Source: G965233625 sp965233625
Lineage (GTDB): Bacteria > Planctomycetota > Planctomycetia > Pirellulales > Pirellulaceae
Assembly (NCBI GenBank): GCA_965233625.1
Contig: OZ247499.1
Span: forward strand, 1,860,001-1,924,000
DNA length: 64,000 nt
Reading direction: 5' to 3'
Shown here piece after piece: positions 25,901 through 34,380 of this stretch; position 1 is the first letter of the stretch, and each line of letters opens with the position of its first letter. The notes beneath the pieces are model-generated. The model did no database searches. It worked only from the letters and a program-made list of their open reading frames with translations, and was not told the DNA's origin. The translations under genes were made by a program, and so were the position numbers.

Positions 25901-26905
25901 GTGAATTACGCCTCTGTCGGTCCTATCGAGATTTTTCTTCCACCCAAGGTGGAAACCAACGAGCAGTTGCAGCAGCAGTTTCCCCGCTGGGATATGGACG
26001 CCATTGCCGCCAAAACGGGCATCCACGCGCGGCATGTGGCAGAACCCGATGTCTGTGCGTCTGATCTGGGCGTTGAGGCAGCCAAACTGCTGTTCCAGCG
26101 GCACGATATTGACCCGGCTTCGATCGACTTCCTGCTATTCTGCACGCAGACGCCCGATTATGCGTTGCCCACCACCGCCTGCCTGGTGCAGGACCGCCTG
26201 GGGCTACGATGCGATACCGGCGCCCTGGACTTTAATCTGGGCTGCAGCGGTTTTGTTTACGGGCTTTCGATGGCGGACGGCCTTATCCGTGGCGGCGCCG
26301 TCAAACGCGTGCTGCTGATAACGGCGGAAACGTACTCGAAATACATTGACCCCACAGATCGCAGCCTGCGGACCATCTTTGGCGATGGAGCCGCGGCCAC
26401 ATTGATCGACGCGGCGGACCAGCCCACCCTTTCGGGCTTCAAGTTTGGAACCGATGGCAGCGGCGCCGACACACTGATTGTGTCCAAAGGCGGCGCCCGC
26501 CCGGAGAAAGACGCCATTCAGCCCCGGCACCGTCACCGCTGGCCCAGCCAGTTATATATGGATGGCCCCAGCCTGATCAGCTTCACCGTCAGCGCGATTC
26601 CCGGCCTGGTGGACTCGATTCTGAAAGATGCAGGCGTTGCCAAAAGCGACATCGACCTGTTTCTGCTGCACCAGGCAACTTTCAAGATGCTGGACCAGCT
26701 CCGTCAGCGGATGGATATTGAGGAGAGCCGCCTGCCGATGGCGCTGGAAAAATACGGCAACACGGTATCTTCTACGATCCCGATCCTCATCCGCGATCTG
26801 CGCAAAGACGGCCGCTTGAAGCCCAACCATCCTAATCTGCTGGTTGGCTTTGGCGTGGGCTGGTCGTGGGCAGGCTGCGTCTGGCGCGACAACTGGCAGA
26901 AGTAG
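25901..26905 (+). CDS. 3-oxoacyl-ACP synthase III (FabH-like)
   Basis: About 334 residues of the thiolase fold. The catalytic triad is present: Cys in FNLGCSGFVYG near residue 115, His in LLHQATFKML near 254, Asn in KYGNTVSSTIP near 286. KAS III condenses an acyl-CoA with malonyl-ACP to begin fatty acid or related chain synthesis. The GTG at 25901 has AAAGG about 10 bases before it; a TTG at 25895 is closer to the ribosome site and also possible. No acyl carrier or other fab gene adjoins it, so it might serve a specialised pathway rather than bulk fatty acids. Confidence 0.88.
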   Translation: MNYASVGPIEIFLPPKVETNEQLQQQFPRWDMDAIAAKTGIHARHVAEPDVCASDLGVEAAKLLFQRHDIDPASIDFLLFCTQTPDYALPTTACLVQDRLGLRCDTGALDFNLGCSGFVYGLSMADGLIRGGAVKRVLLITAETYSKYIDPTDRSLRTIFGDGAAATLIDAADQPTLSGFKFGTDGSGADTLIVSKGGARPEKDAIQPRHRHRWPSQLYMDGPSLISFTVSAIPGLVDSILKDAGVAKSDIDLFLLHQATFKMLDQLRQRMDIEESRLPMALEKYGNTVSSTIPILIRDLRKDGRLKPNHPNLLVGFGVGWSWAGCVWRDNWQK

Positions 26906-27044
26906 CAGCAACGGGCCGCCAAAGCCGGGCTGCGACATGCCGCAAATTCTATCTGCTTGCGGCTGATTTGCGAGCTAGACTTCAGCAGGTCCGCTCTGCG
27001 CGGACTGATCGTAGCGGTTGTCCGGCCTCGTTCGCGCCCTTGCC

Positions 27045-29225
27045 ATGTCTTCCAATCAAAACACCTGGAGCCCGGATCTTCAGCAAGCGGTCCATGTCGC
27101 ACCGACACAACCGCCGGCCAGCACCGACACGGCGTCTGCCGCAGCACAGATCCGCACAACACCTCACGCCGCCCAAGGCCCTGTTGATAGTCAGCAAGCA
27201 ACCTATGCTGGCCCGCAGAGCCCCGCCGCCGGCGCCACGGTTCACGGTGCGCAGGTGCTTGGTAATTACCGCATCGAACAGGAAGTCGCTGCCGGGGCGT
27301 GTGGCGTGCTCTACCGGGCTGTGGATCAGCGGCTGAACCGCACGGTGGCGATTAAAGTGCTGCACGGCGACCATGCTGAATCGCAGATCGCACGGCAAAG
27401 GATCGGGCAGGAAGCGATGGCGGCCGCCGCCGTGGGGCACGAAAGTATTGTCACCGTGTTCGACGTGAGTGTCGATGCAGGTCAGCCGCCATTTCTGGTG
27501 ATGGAGTTCGTTGAAGGGAAAACACTCCGCGAGCACATGCAGCCCGGTGTGCCAATGCAGGCTGAAACAGCTGCCCGCTACGCCATGCAGATCGCCGAAG
27601 GGCTGGGGGCAGCGCATGAGAAGAACCTGATTCATCGCGACATCAAGCCGTCGAACGTCTTGATTGAAGATCGTAGCGACCGCGCGAAAATCACGGACTT
27701 CGGACTTGCCCGCGGCGCGACGGACGACATGCGTCTGACCAGTGACAACATCATCGCGGGCACTCCGGCCTATATGAGCCCGGAACAGGTGACGACGCCT
27801 GGTGAAGTTGGGCCACCGACGGATATCTACAGCACAGGCGTGGTGCTTTACGAATTGCTGACGGGCGCCTTGCCCTTCGACGGCGCGGTGCGCGAAATTT
27901 TGACGCGTGTGCTCCATGAAGAGCCGCGTCCCATCCGCGAGATCAACCCGCAGGCACCCACCGCCTTGGAAGCGATCTGCATGAAGGCGATGGCGAAAGA
28001 TCCGCAGCAGCGCTACGCCAGCGGCGCCTGTCTGGCAGAGGATCTCAAACGCTGGCTCAATGGTCAGGCAGTTAGCGTCTCGCCAACTGAACAACGCAAA
28101 TCCGCAACCTGGCGCCCGCGCGCCGCAATGATCTACTCGGCCCTTGCCATCGCCGCGGTAGGTGTAAGCCTTGCGTTGTTCAACTTTGAAGTGCACACGC
28201 TGATTGCAGAATTGACGCCGTTTGCAATCGCAGGCAACGGGCAGGGCGTCGTGACACAGGTTGACACTGGCGCCACACCGCCGGTTGAAGCTTCGCACGA
28301 AACAATTCCCGCTGAAACCACAGCGTCTTCCGGGCAGGGCAACGCGGTAGAACTCGACGTGCTGGCCACCAAGAATTCGCACCGCCTGGAGCATGTCGCA
28401 CTGGACGAGTTTGACGAGGAACTGGACCGGGCGATTGAGAATTCGATCCGCAACAACCTTGCTGCGACGCAACGGTACGCCGGCAAAGCCTGGAAGATTG
28501 CCGCCCAGGAATTACAGAGTAAGAAAGACGATCCCATCTGGTACGAAAACGGTCTGGACGCGCTGGTGATCCTGGTCGACTGTGCGCGGATGGAAGAGAA
28601 CAAACCGCAGGCAGTCGCGTTTGCGAAAGAGCATCTGCGGCTTGCGTATCAGCTTAACCGTCTAGAGCCCACCCAGACGTCCAACAATGAACTGACAGAA
28701 AGCCTAGCAATCTGCGGCGCCACGGCGCTGGAAGCGGGCGATCTGAAAAGCGCCTTTGGCTTTCTTTCCACCGCGGCCACCCGTTTCCGTCAGTCCGCCC
28801 CGAAAGGGCTTCCCGCCAAACAGGCCTTCGTCGAGACCTGCCACGGTATGGCGCTGGTTTACTGGCGCAGCAGCAAGGCAGTGGAAGCGGTTCAGTGGGC
28901 GGCGCAAGCCGAGAAGGCCATCAACAAACTTGAAGAAGACCCCACCCTGCAAATCGATCCCGGTTTTGCGGAGTGGGCTGCGTCCATGCGTGAAGATGTC
29001 GAACCCATGCTCGCGCACAATCGCAATCAAGCAACCACCAGAAGAAGTGTAGAAAGGATACCCGATGTCTCAATTTTCACCGGCGACGCAGACGCTTCGC
29101 ACGAAGACGATAGGTACGCCCCAGAGTCTTTCGACCCAAGGCCGCCTCCTCCGCATCCACCCCATGGACATCAATTCGGGCCTCATCTGCCTCCCCCCCC
29201 GCCCTTTCACCATCGGCCGCGATGA
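27045..29225 (+). CDS. Hanks-type serine/threonine protein kinase, membrane anchored
   Basis: About 726 residues. The kinase domain spans about 72-345 after a Pro/Thr-rich disordered N-terminus. Key residues are present: Lys in TVAIKVLHGD (about 104), HRDIKPSN (197-204), DFGLAR (218-223), GTPAYMSPEQ. The Gly loop is slightly altered (VAAGACGVLY). A transmembrane helix near 364-380 (SALAIAAVGVSLALF) leads to a helical extracytoplasmic part. The last 50 codons overlap the next gene by 161 bases in another frame and read Pro/His-rich, which is odd and may reflect a frameshift. It is followed by FHA-GGDEF and FHA-EAL genes. Kinases of this type phosphorylate Thr that FHA domains bind, so a functional link is inferred. 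Confidence 0.9.
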   Translation: MSSNQNTWSPDLQQAVHVAPTQPPASTDTASAAAQIRTTPHAAQGPVDSQQATYAGPQSPAAGATVHGAQVLGNYRIEQEVAAGACGVLYRAVDQRLNRTVAIKVLHGDHAESQIARQRIGQEAMAAAAVGHESIVTVFDVSVDAGQPPFLVMEFVEGKTLREHMQPGVPMQAETAARYAMQIAEGLGAAHEKNLIHRDIKPSNVLIEDRSDRAKITDFGLARGATDDMRLTSDNIIAGTPAYMSPEQVTTPGEVGPPTDIYSTGVVLYELLTGALPFDGAVREILTRVLHEEPRPIREINPQAPTALEAICMKAMAKDPQQRYASGACLAEDLKRWLNGQAVSVSPTEQRKSATWRPRAAMIYSALAIAAVGVSLALFNFEVHTLIAELTPFAIAGNGQGVVTQVDTGATPPVEASHETIPAETTASSGQGNAVELDVLATKNSHRLEHVALDEFDEELDRAIENSIRNNLAATQRYAGKAWKIAAQELQSKKDDPIWYENGLDALVILVDCARMEENKPQAVAFAKEHLRLAYQLNRLEPTQTSNNELTESLAICGATALEAGDLKSAFGFLSTAATRFRQSAPKGLPAKQAFVETCHGMALVYWRSSKAVEAVQWAAQAEKAINKLEEDPTLQIDPGFAEWAASMREDVEPMLAHNRNQATTRRSVERIPDVSIFTGDADASHEDDRYAPESFDPRPPPPHPPHGHQFGPHLPPPPPFHHRPR

Positions 29226-29955
29226 GGACGTTGATCTGACGGTGGCTGACAATTCGGTGTCGCGGATGCACGCCGCTATTGAAGCGACGCCGCTGGGGTA
29301 TGTGGTGTCTGACCTGGGCAGCACAAACGGCACCTATGTGAACGAGCAACGTGTGCTTTCGCGCATTCTTGCTGCCGGCGATCGCGTGCGGACGGGCAAG
29401 CATATCTTCAAATTCCTGTCTTCCGACGACGTGGAAGCGCAATACCACGAAGCCATCTATTCCATGATGACGCTGGACGGGCTGACCGGCGCCTACAACA
29501 AGCGTTATCTGATGGATGTGCTCAACCGCGAGATCGAACGCAGCCAAAGACACGGACGCCCGTTGTCTCTGGTCATGATGGACATTGATCATTTCAAATC
29601 CATCAACGACAAGTACGGGCATCTGGCAGGCGACGAAGTGTTGCAGGAGTTCTGCCGGCGCATTCAGGAAATTCTGCGGATGGACGAAGTGTTCGCCCGG
29701 TTTGGCGGAGAAGAATTCTCGCTGGTGATGGGCGAAGCGATGCTTTCCGCCGCCAAGAAGACAGCCGAGCGTTGCCGCGAATTGATCGAGGCAGAGACGT
29801 TCAAAACGTCTTGCGGCCCGATCGCCGTGACGGCAAGCTTTGGCGTGGCTCAACTCATGGGCACAACCGCCGGCAGCGCTGAAGCGTTGATTGGCGATGC
29901 CGATGCCAAGCTGTACGTGGCGAAAGCATCTGGCAGAAACCAGGTGTGCGGTTAG
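29065..29955 (+). CDS. FHA-GGDEF diguanylate cyclase
   Basis: 296 residues. An FHA domain (about 27-115) shows FTIGRDEDVDL, NSVSRMHAAIE and LGSTNGTYVN, the phosphothreonine-binding residues. A GGDEF domain (about 133-296) has LDGLTGAYNKRYL, MMDIDHFKSIND and the active-site FGGEEF (214-218). The substrate-binding Asn and Asp are intact, so cyclic-di-GMP synthesis is likely. The I-site is RMDE, which lacks the final Asp of RxxD, so product inhibition may be weak. The ATG has GAAAGGA upstream. Its first 160 bases overlap the kinase tail. Confidence 0.92.
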   Translation: MSQFSPATQTLRTKTIGTPQSLSTQGRLLRIHPMDINSGLICLPPRPFTIGRDEDVDLTVADNSVSRMHAAIEATPLGYVVSDLGSTNGTYVNEQRVLSRILAAGDRVRTGKHIFKFLSSDDVEAQYHEAIYSMMTLDGLTGAYNKRYLMDVLNREIERSQRHGRPLSLVMMDIDHFKSINDKYGHLAGDEVLQEFCRRIQEILRMDEVFARFGGEEFSLVMGEAMLSAAKKTAERCRELIEAETFKTSCGPIAVTASFGVAQLMGTTAGSAEALIGDADAKLYVAKASGRNQVCG

Positions 29956-29966
29956 CAAAGCAGACT

Positions 29967-30683
29967 TTAGCGTTGCTGCTCTTTCGCCAGTTGCTGTGCG
30001 ACCAGATCGAGCTGACTTTTTACATCGGCAAGCAACATGCCGGGCGGGGCGCCACTTGCCATGTGCGCGTAGAAGGCCTGCGACGCATCGGTGCTGCTTG
30101 ATTGAAGCAGCGTTGCCTGCCGCCGCAGATCTTCGAGCTGATCGTCAATCTGGTCCACCGACTGCGATGTCTTACGGGCGCTGAACCAGACGCTCTCTAG
30201 CTGCAAGATCAGCCCGGCAATCAGAATTGCCTGACCGATCAGGGTGACGGGCAGCCCAAGGTGCCAAAGGTCGGCACGGTTGTCGAAATGCGACCAGCCG
30301 GTGAGCACGGCTCCGCAAACAAACGCCATAACGCCCATTAGAATGACGGGCCACACAATAAAGCCGCTGGTGCCTGAAGACTTCTTTTCCGGCGGTTGCG
30401 ATGGCTTCTGCAGCATGGCAGGCCGCGTGGGCGTTGGCTCTGGCTCATCCAGCCGGTACTGGGCGCCGCCTGTACCCCGACGGACTTTCGCAAGCAAGCG
30501 ATCCGCCTGCTTCAGTTCGTCTTCCAGATCCCAGTCTTCCAGGTCCAGCATCGGCGAAACGGTGGTCGCAGGCTTGGCGCCACGTGAAGACACAATGCTG
30601 CCACAGCGGGCGCACTGCACGGTGTGCGCTGCATCTCGACCCGCAATTCCGGGCACATCCTGTTGGCAGTCACCGCACCACAT
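29967..30683 (-). CDS. Zinc-ribbon membrane protein of unknown function
   Basis: About 238 residues starting at the ATG that gives MWCGDCQQDVPG. Two CxxC pairs (CGDC and CARC) in the first 35 residues look like a zinc ribbon. An acidic, Pro-rich linker follows. Two transmembrane helices (about VWPVILMGVMAFVCGAVL and LPVTLIGQAILIAGLIL) precede a coiled coil (DQIDDQLEDLRRQATLL) and a helical C-terminus. Similar zinc-ribbon/coiled-coil membrane proteins are frequent in planctomycetes, and their role is unknown. It lies on the opposite strand between the FHA-GGDEF and FHA-EAL genes. Confidence 0.7.
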   Translation of the reverse strand: MWCGDCQQDVPGIAGRDAAHTVQCARCGSIVSSRGAKPATTVSPMLDLEDWDLEDELKQADRLLAKVRRGTGGAQYRLDEPEPTPTRPAMLQKPSQPPEKKSSGTSGFIVWPVILMGVMAFVCGAVLTGWSHFDNRADLWHLGLPVTLIGQAILIAGLILQLESVWFSARKTSQSVDQIDDQLEDLRRQATLLQSSSTDASQAFYAHMASGAPPGMLLADVKSQLDLVAQQLAKEQQR

Positions 30684-30868
30684 CAGGCAATCAATCCTTT
30701 TTCGACTTGCTTCGTCAGTAAACGCCGGAACTTTGCGGCGCAAATTGTCGTCGTAGATTCATATCGGATTGGCAAAGCGGTAAACTTTAACGGTTGCACC
30801 AGTTTTGCCGGCTGTTCTCAACGCAGCACTTCCGCCTTAAAGAATTCAAAGACAAGAGGTTACACCTT

Positions 30869-31276
30869 ATGAAGTTCGGAATGATCTGTTTTGCCATCTG
30901 TGTTGCTGCCTGTTTTGCGGCTCCTGTCGCTGCAGAAGAGGCCACGGCGCCTGCGATTGTCGAGCTCAACGTCAAACCTCTCCGCGCGGCCTATGGCATC
31001 GGCCGGAACAACAGCGTGGAAATTAAATCTGCGAAAGAAGCCGCGAAATATTTCGATGAAAAAGCGGTCGCGGAGATCAGCAAAACCGTTGATTTCAGCA
31101 AACAGACGGTGCTGCTGTTCGGATGGCGCGGCTCTGGCCAGGACAAACTCAGCTACGTGGTGGCAGAGTCGTTTCCCGAGCAGATCACCTTTACGCTTCG
31201 CCCAGGCAGAACGCGCGACCTCCGCCAGCACGCCCGCGTTTTCGCCCTGCGTTCAAATGTAAAATGGAGCAGGTAG
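30869..31276 (+). CDS. Small secreted protein
   Basis: About 135 residues with a clear signal peptide (MKFGMICFAICVAACFAAPV, cleaved at AAEE). The mature part is basic and short: RAAYGIGRNNSVEIKSAKEA, TVLLFGWRGSGQDKLSYVVAE, FTLRPGRTRDLRQHAR. I do not recognise a family. The upstream open frame from 30794 is not protein-like, so the ATG at the signal peptide is chosen. It is 97 bases upstream of the FHA-EAL gene and may share its transcript. Confidence 0.7.
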   Translation: MKFGMICFAICVAACFAAPVAAEEATAPAIVELNVKPLRAAYGIGRNNSVEIKSAKEAAKYFDEKAVAEISKTVDFSKQTVLLFGWRGSGQDKLSYVVAESFPEQITFTLRPGRTRDLRQHARVFALRSNVKWSR

Positions 31277-31373
31277 GTGGTTTTTCGCATGTGCTTAAAC
31301 GTGACCTAGACTTAAGTAAATTACCGGTCCAGCCGGAATTACACCGGGTCGCGGCAGCCTTCGGGCAATTCAC

Positions 31374-32519
31374 ATGCGCAACACACTGTTCAAAACACAA
31401 GCCATCTGGACACTCAGCGGCACCGTTCGCGAAGGCGAACCGCCACGCACAGTGACCATCAACAGCCTACCCTTCCGGGTGGGCCGGCGATCGCATGCCG
31501 CGCTTGTGCTAGCTTCGCCCGCGATATCGAGCACACACGCTGAACTTATTGATCGCGACGGTGAGCTCTGGGTCTGCGATCTGAAGAGCACCAATGGCAC
31601 GTTCGTAAACGGCCAACGTCTTGAACCTGGTGATAGCCACCCGGTCAAAGACGGTGACTTCGTGCAATTTGCCAATATCGTGTTCCGCCTGAACGCCGTG
31701 ATGCCCAGCGCCACGCTAGGCGGCACGGTCTGTGGCGAATATCAGGACAGTGCACTGGGTGTCTTGCAGTTCGACAAGCTGATGCGGGACCGTGCGGTTG
31801 TGCCGTACTTTCAACCGATTGTGGATCTCACCAAGGGTGAAACCATCGGCTTCGAGATTCTGGGACGCAGCCGGCTCTTTGGGCTGCAGAATCCCAAAGA
31901 AATGTTTGGCGCTGCGGCGCAGTTGAATCTTGAAGCAGAATTAAGCCGCATGTTACGCGTTACGGGCGTTCAGGCTTGTATGGGGTTTGAACGGCCGGTT
32001 CACCTGTTTCTGAACACGCATCCTGCGGAAATCGCCAACCCGGAGCAACTCATCGCGTCGATGCATCACATCCGCGAGGTCGATCCGGATTGCATGATTA
32101 CGCTGGAACTGCATGAGTCGGCAGTCACCAATTCCAATGTCATCCGGCTGCTACGCGACGCCCTTCGCGAACTCAGTATCGGTCTGGCGTACGATGACTT
32201 CGGCGCCGGTCAGGCGCGTCTGGTGGAGCTTGTAGACGTGCCGCCTGATTATCTGAAGTTTGACATGAGTCTGGTGCAGAATATCGCGGCGGCCCCATTA
32301 GAAAGACAGAACATGCTGGCTACCCTGGTCAGAATGGTCCGCGACATGGGAATTGCTGCGCTGGCCGAAGGCGTTGAGCGCGAGGCTGACAACAGCGTCT
32401 GCCAGCAGATTGGCTTTGAACTTGGCCAAGGCTATTACTACGGTCGCCCGGCGCCATTGAATAGCTATCTTGAAGGGCAGCAGAACTCACTGCCGCCTGG
32501 CGCCAACGGCGTGACCTAA
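31374..32519 (+). CDS. FHA-EAL cyclic-di-GMP phosphodiesterase
   Basis: 381 residues. An FHA domain (about 25-105) shows FRVGRRSH, ISSTHAELI and STNGTFVNGQ. An EAL domain (about 140-365) carries the residues needed for hydrolysis: E161 in the EIL motif (in place of EAL), N214, E245 in LELHES, D274-D275 in DDFGAG, K295, E332 in LAEGVE, Q352 in GQGYYYG. Cleavage of cyclic-di-GMP to pGpG is therefore expected. Together with the FHA-GGDEF protein it forms a synthesis/hydrolysis pair that share an FHA sensor, next to a Ser/Thr kinase. No transmembrane segment is seen. Confidence 0.9.
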   Translation: MRNTLFKTQAIWTLSGTVREGEPPRTVTINSLPFRVGRRSHAALVLASPAISSTHAELIDRDGELWVCDLKSTNGTFVNGQRLEPGDSHPVKDGDFVQFANIVFRLNAVMPSATLGGTVCGEYQDSALGVLQFDKLMRDRAVVPYFQPIVDLTKGETIGFEILGRSRLFGLQNPKEMFGAAAQLNLEAELSRMLRVTGVQACMGFERPVHLFLNTHPAEIANPEQLIASMHHIREVDPDCMITLELHESAVTNSNVIRLLRDALRELSIGLAYDDFGAGQARLVELVDVPPDYLKFDMSLVQNIAAAPLERQNMLATLVRMVRDMGIAALAEGVEREADNSVCQQIGFELGQGYYYGRPAPLNSYLEGQQNSLPPGANGVT

Positions 32520-32602
32520 TTAACGGTCTATCTGAATACCGCCAGTGCACGAGCCGCATGCACGGAAGAACATGCCGTGCCGGTGAAATAATCCACCGCA
32601 CA

Positions 32603-32630
32603 TTCATGGCTTCTTAACACAACCTTCATC
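32603..32630 (+). promoter_or_regulatory. Pho-box-like repeat upstream of phoU
   Basis: Three similar hexamers, TTCATG, TTAACA and TTCATC, start at 32603, 32614 and 32625, that is at an exact 11-base period. PhoB/PhoP-type regulators bind direct repeats at this spacing; the B. subtilis PhoP box TTAACA-N5-TTAACA is the closest model. It lies about 87 bases before the likely phoU start, and the gene after phoU encodes a PhoB-type regulator, so self-regulation is plausible. Confidence 0.5.
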
Positions 32631-32716
32631 CGGGGTGGTTAAAGTTCGCGTATTCCTGAGGCCTTGATATCAACGCTGGCAATTCAGGACGTTTGAACCA
32701 TGCAAGGATGTTGCAT

Positions 32717-33385
32717 ATGACACTCCGGCTGCGAGCCGAGCTGAAATCAGTAGAGCGCGATCTGCTGGAAATGTCAGCGACGGTCGAAGACATGATTGCG
32801 GACGCCTGCCGTTCTCTTTATCAGCGGCGTCTGGATCTGCTTGCCGGTATTGCAGCGGCGGAAGAAAGCGTGAACCGGAGCGAAGTGCAGATCGAGGTCG
32901 ACTGCCTCAGATTGCTCGCGCTTCATCATCCTGTCTGCATCGATCTGCGACGGGTGACCACCATTCTTAAGGTCACCAAGAGCCTGGAAAGAATTGCGGA
33001 CATTGCCGTCAATCTTTCTCACCGCGCCCGGGCGACGGCAGCTTTCCCGCAAATTGAAATCCCAGCGGAACTCCAGCAGATGGCGGAGATTGCCGCCTCC
33101 ATGCTGAAGAACGCCTTGGACAGCATGATCTTATCGAGTGTTCAAGCAGCGCGTCAGGTCTGCCAGACCGATCGCAAAGTGGATGCTTTGAACCAGGAAC
33201 TGTCGCAGAAGCTGAATAACACCATCCGGGCGACGCCTGCCACGGTCGAGCCTGCCATGCACTATTTCTCAGCCGCACGCAACATTCATCGCATCGCCGA
33301 AATTGCCACAAACATTGCCGAAGATGTGATCTTTCTGGTCAATGGCCGGATCGAACGTCATGCACAAAACGCCTTGCAGCAATAG
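32717..33385 (+). CDS. phoU: PhoU-family phosphate regulator
   Basis: About 222 residues, all-helical, with two PhoU repeats. The signature metal-binding segments are KSLERIADIAVNLSHRAR in the first half and RNIHRIAEIATNIAEDVIFL in the second. PhoU restrains phosphate-starvation signalling through PhoR and modulates the Pst transporter. Several starts are possible (TTG 32693, ATG 32708, ATG 32717); AAGGA at 32704-32708 favours the last. The next gene is a PhoB-like regulator 66 bases away, but no pstSCAB or phoR gene is in view. Confidence 0.88.
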   Translation: MTLRLRAELKSVERDLLEMSATVEDMIADACRSLYQRRLDLLAGIAAAEESVNRSEVQIEVDCLRLLALHHPVCIDLRRVTTILKVTKSLERIADIAVNLSHRARATAAFPQIEIPAELQQMAEIAASMLKNALDSMILSSVQAARQVCQTDRKVDALNQELSQKLNNTIRATPATVEPAMHYFSAARNIHRIAEIATNIAEDVIFLVNGRIERHAQNALQQ

Positions 33386-33451
33386 CAGTCATTCCCCGTT
33401 ACGTTAGAATAAATAAATCGAATCCAATAAAGATTCCTGGAGCGTTCATCC

Positions 33452-34216
33452 ATGGCCAAATCACGGATACTTGTAATCGAAGACGACCGCTCACTGTCGG
33501 AGGTGCTTGAGTACAACCTCAAGAACGCCGGCTACGATGTGGTCCTCTCTTACGATGGCTCCGACGGCTTGTATCAGGCCCAATACAAAAGTCCGCAGCT
33601 GATCCTGCTGGACCTGATGCTGCCGGTGATCGATGGCATCGAAGTGTGCCGCCGGTTGCGGGCGGGCGCCACCACGCGCGATGTGCCGGTCATCATGCTG
33701 ACGGCCAAATCCGAAGAAACCGATCAGGTCGTCGGGTTCAAGATGGGCGCCGACGACTACGTGACCAAGCCCTTCAAAATCGCCATCCTTCTGGAACGCA
33801 TCAAAGCCCTCTTACGCCGCGGCCGCGGAGAAGAAACGCAGCACGATGTGATCGAAAGCCACGGCATCACCGTAGATCGCCGCAGTTACCGCGCCCGGGC
33901 CGGCGAAGAAAGCCTGCCCCTGACACGCAGCGAGTTCGCCCTACTGGACGCTCTGATCCGTCAACCGGGCCGCGCCTTCACCCGCGCTGAACTGATTGAT
34001 GCAGCGTTGGGTGACGACGCCTACGTGCTGGAACGCACCATCGACGTCCACATTCGCGCTCTGCGGAAGAAGCTGGGCGATAAATATTCGACAGTCATCG
34101 AAACCGTCCGCGGCGTCGGCTATCGTTTCCGCGAAGCGAACGATTCCGCCACCGATGGCGACACGGGCGCCAGTGCCAACGATGAAGAAAGCGAAAAAGC
34201 CGTATCTGCGGTCTAA
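33452..34216 (+). CDS. OmpR/PhoB-family response regulator
   Basis: 254 residues. A receiver (about 5-120) has ED-D acidic residues, D54 in LILLDLMLP, Thr in MLTAK and Lys in YVTKPF. A winged-helix DNA-binding domain (about 135-230) shows LTRSEFALLDALIRQPGRAF and RTIDVHIRALRKKLG. This is the PhoB layout and the position after phoU supports a phosphate role. The C-terminus carries an acidic, Asp/Glu-rich tail of about 20 residues absent from PhoB. Whether it is the phosphate regulator or a relative cannot be proven from sequence. Confidence 0.85.
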   Translation: MAKSRILVIEDDRSLSEVLEYNLKNAGYDVVLSYDGSDGLYQAQYKSPQLILLDLMLPVIDGIEVCRRLRAGATTRDVPVIMLTAKSEETDQVVGFKMGADDYVTKPFKIAILLERIKALLRRGRGEETQHDVIESHGITVDRRSYRARAGEESLPLTRSEFALLDALIRQPGRAFTRAELIDAALGDDAYVLERTIDVHIRALRKKLGDKYSTVIETVRGVGYRFREANDSATDGDTGASANDEESEKAVSAV

Positions 34217-34380
34217 GAGTTCACGGCTGAACTCCGGGCGATCCGTTCTGCGACATCGCTGACGGAAGATCACGCGGGTTCGACTGGTAGAGCAAAAAAA
34301 CGGTCTGGCGGAGAATCGCAGCATTACGCTACTATCCGCCCGCTGGAATCTGCTTCGATCCACTCGACCCGACCTACGCC

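Noticed and set aside
26982..28472. A 496-residue frame on the minus strand opposite the Ser/Thr kinase
   Set aside because: The plus strand carries HRDIKPSN, DFG and other kinase motifs in the same stretch, so the minus frame is a codon-bias shadow.
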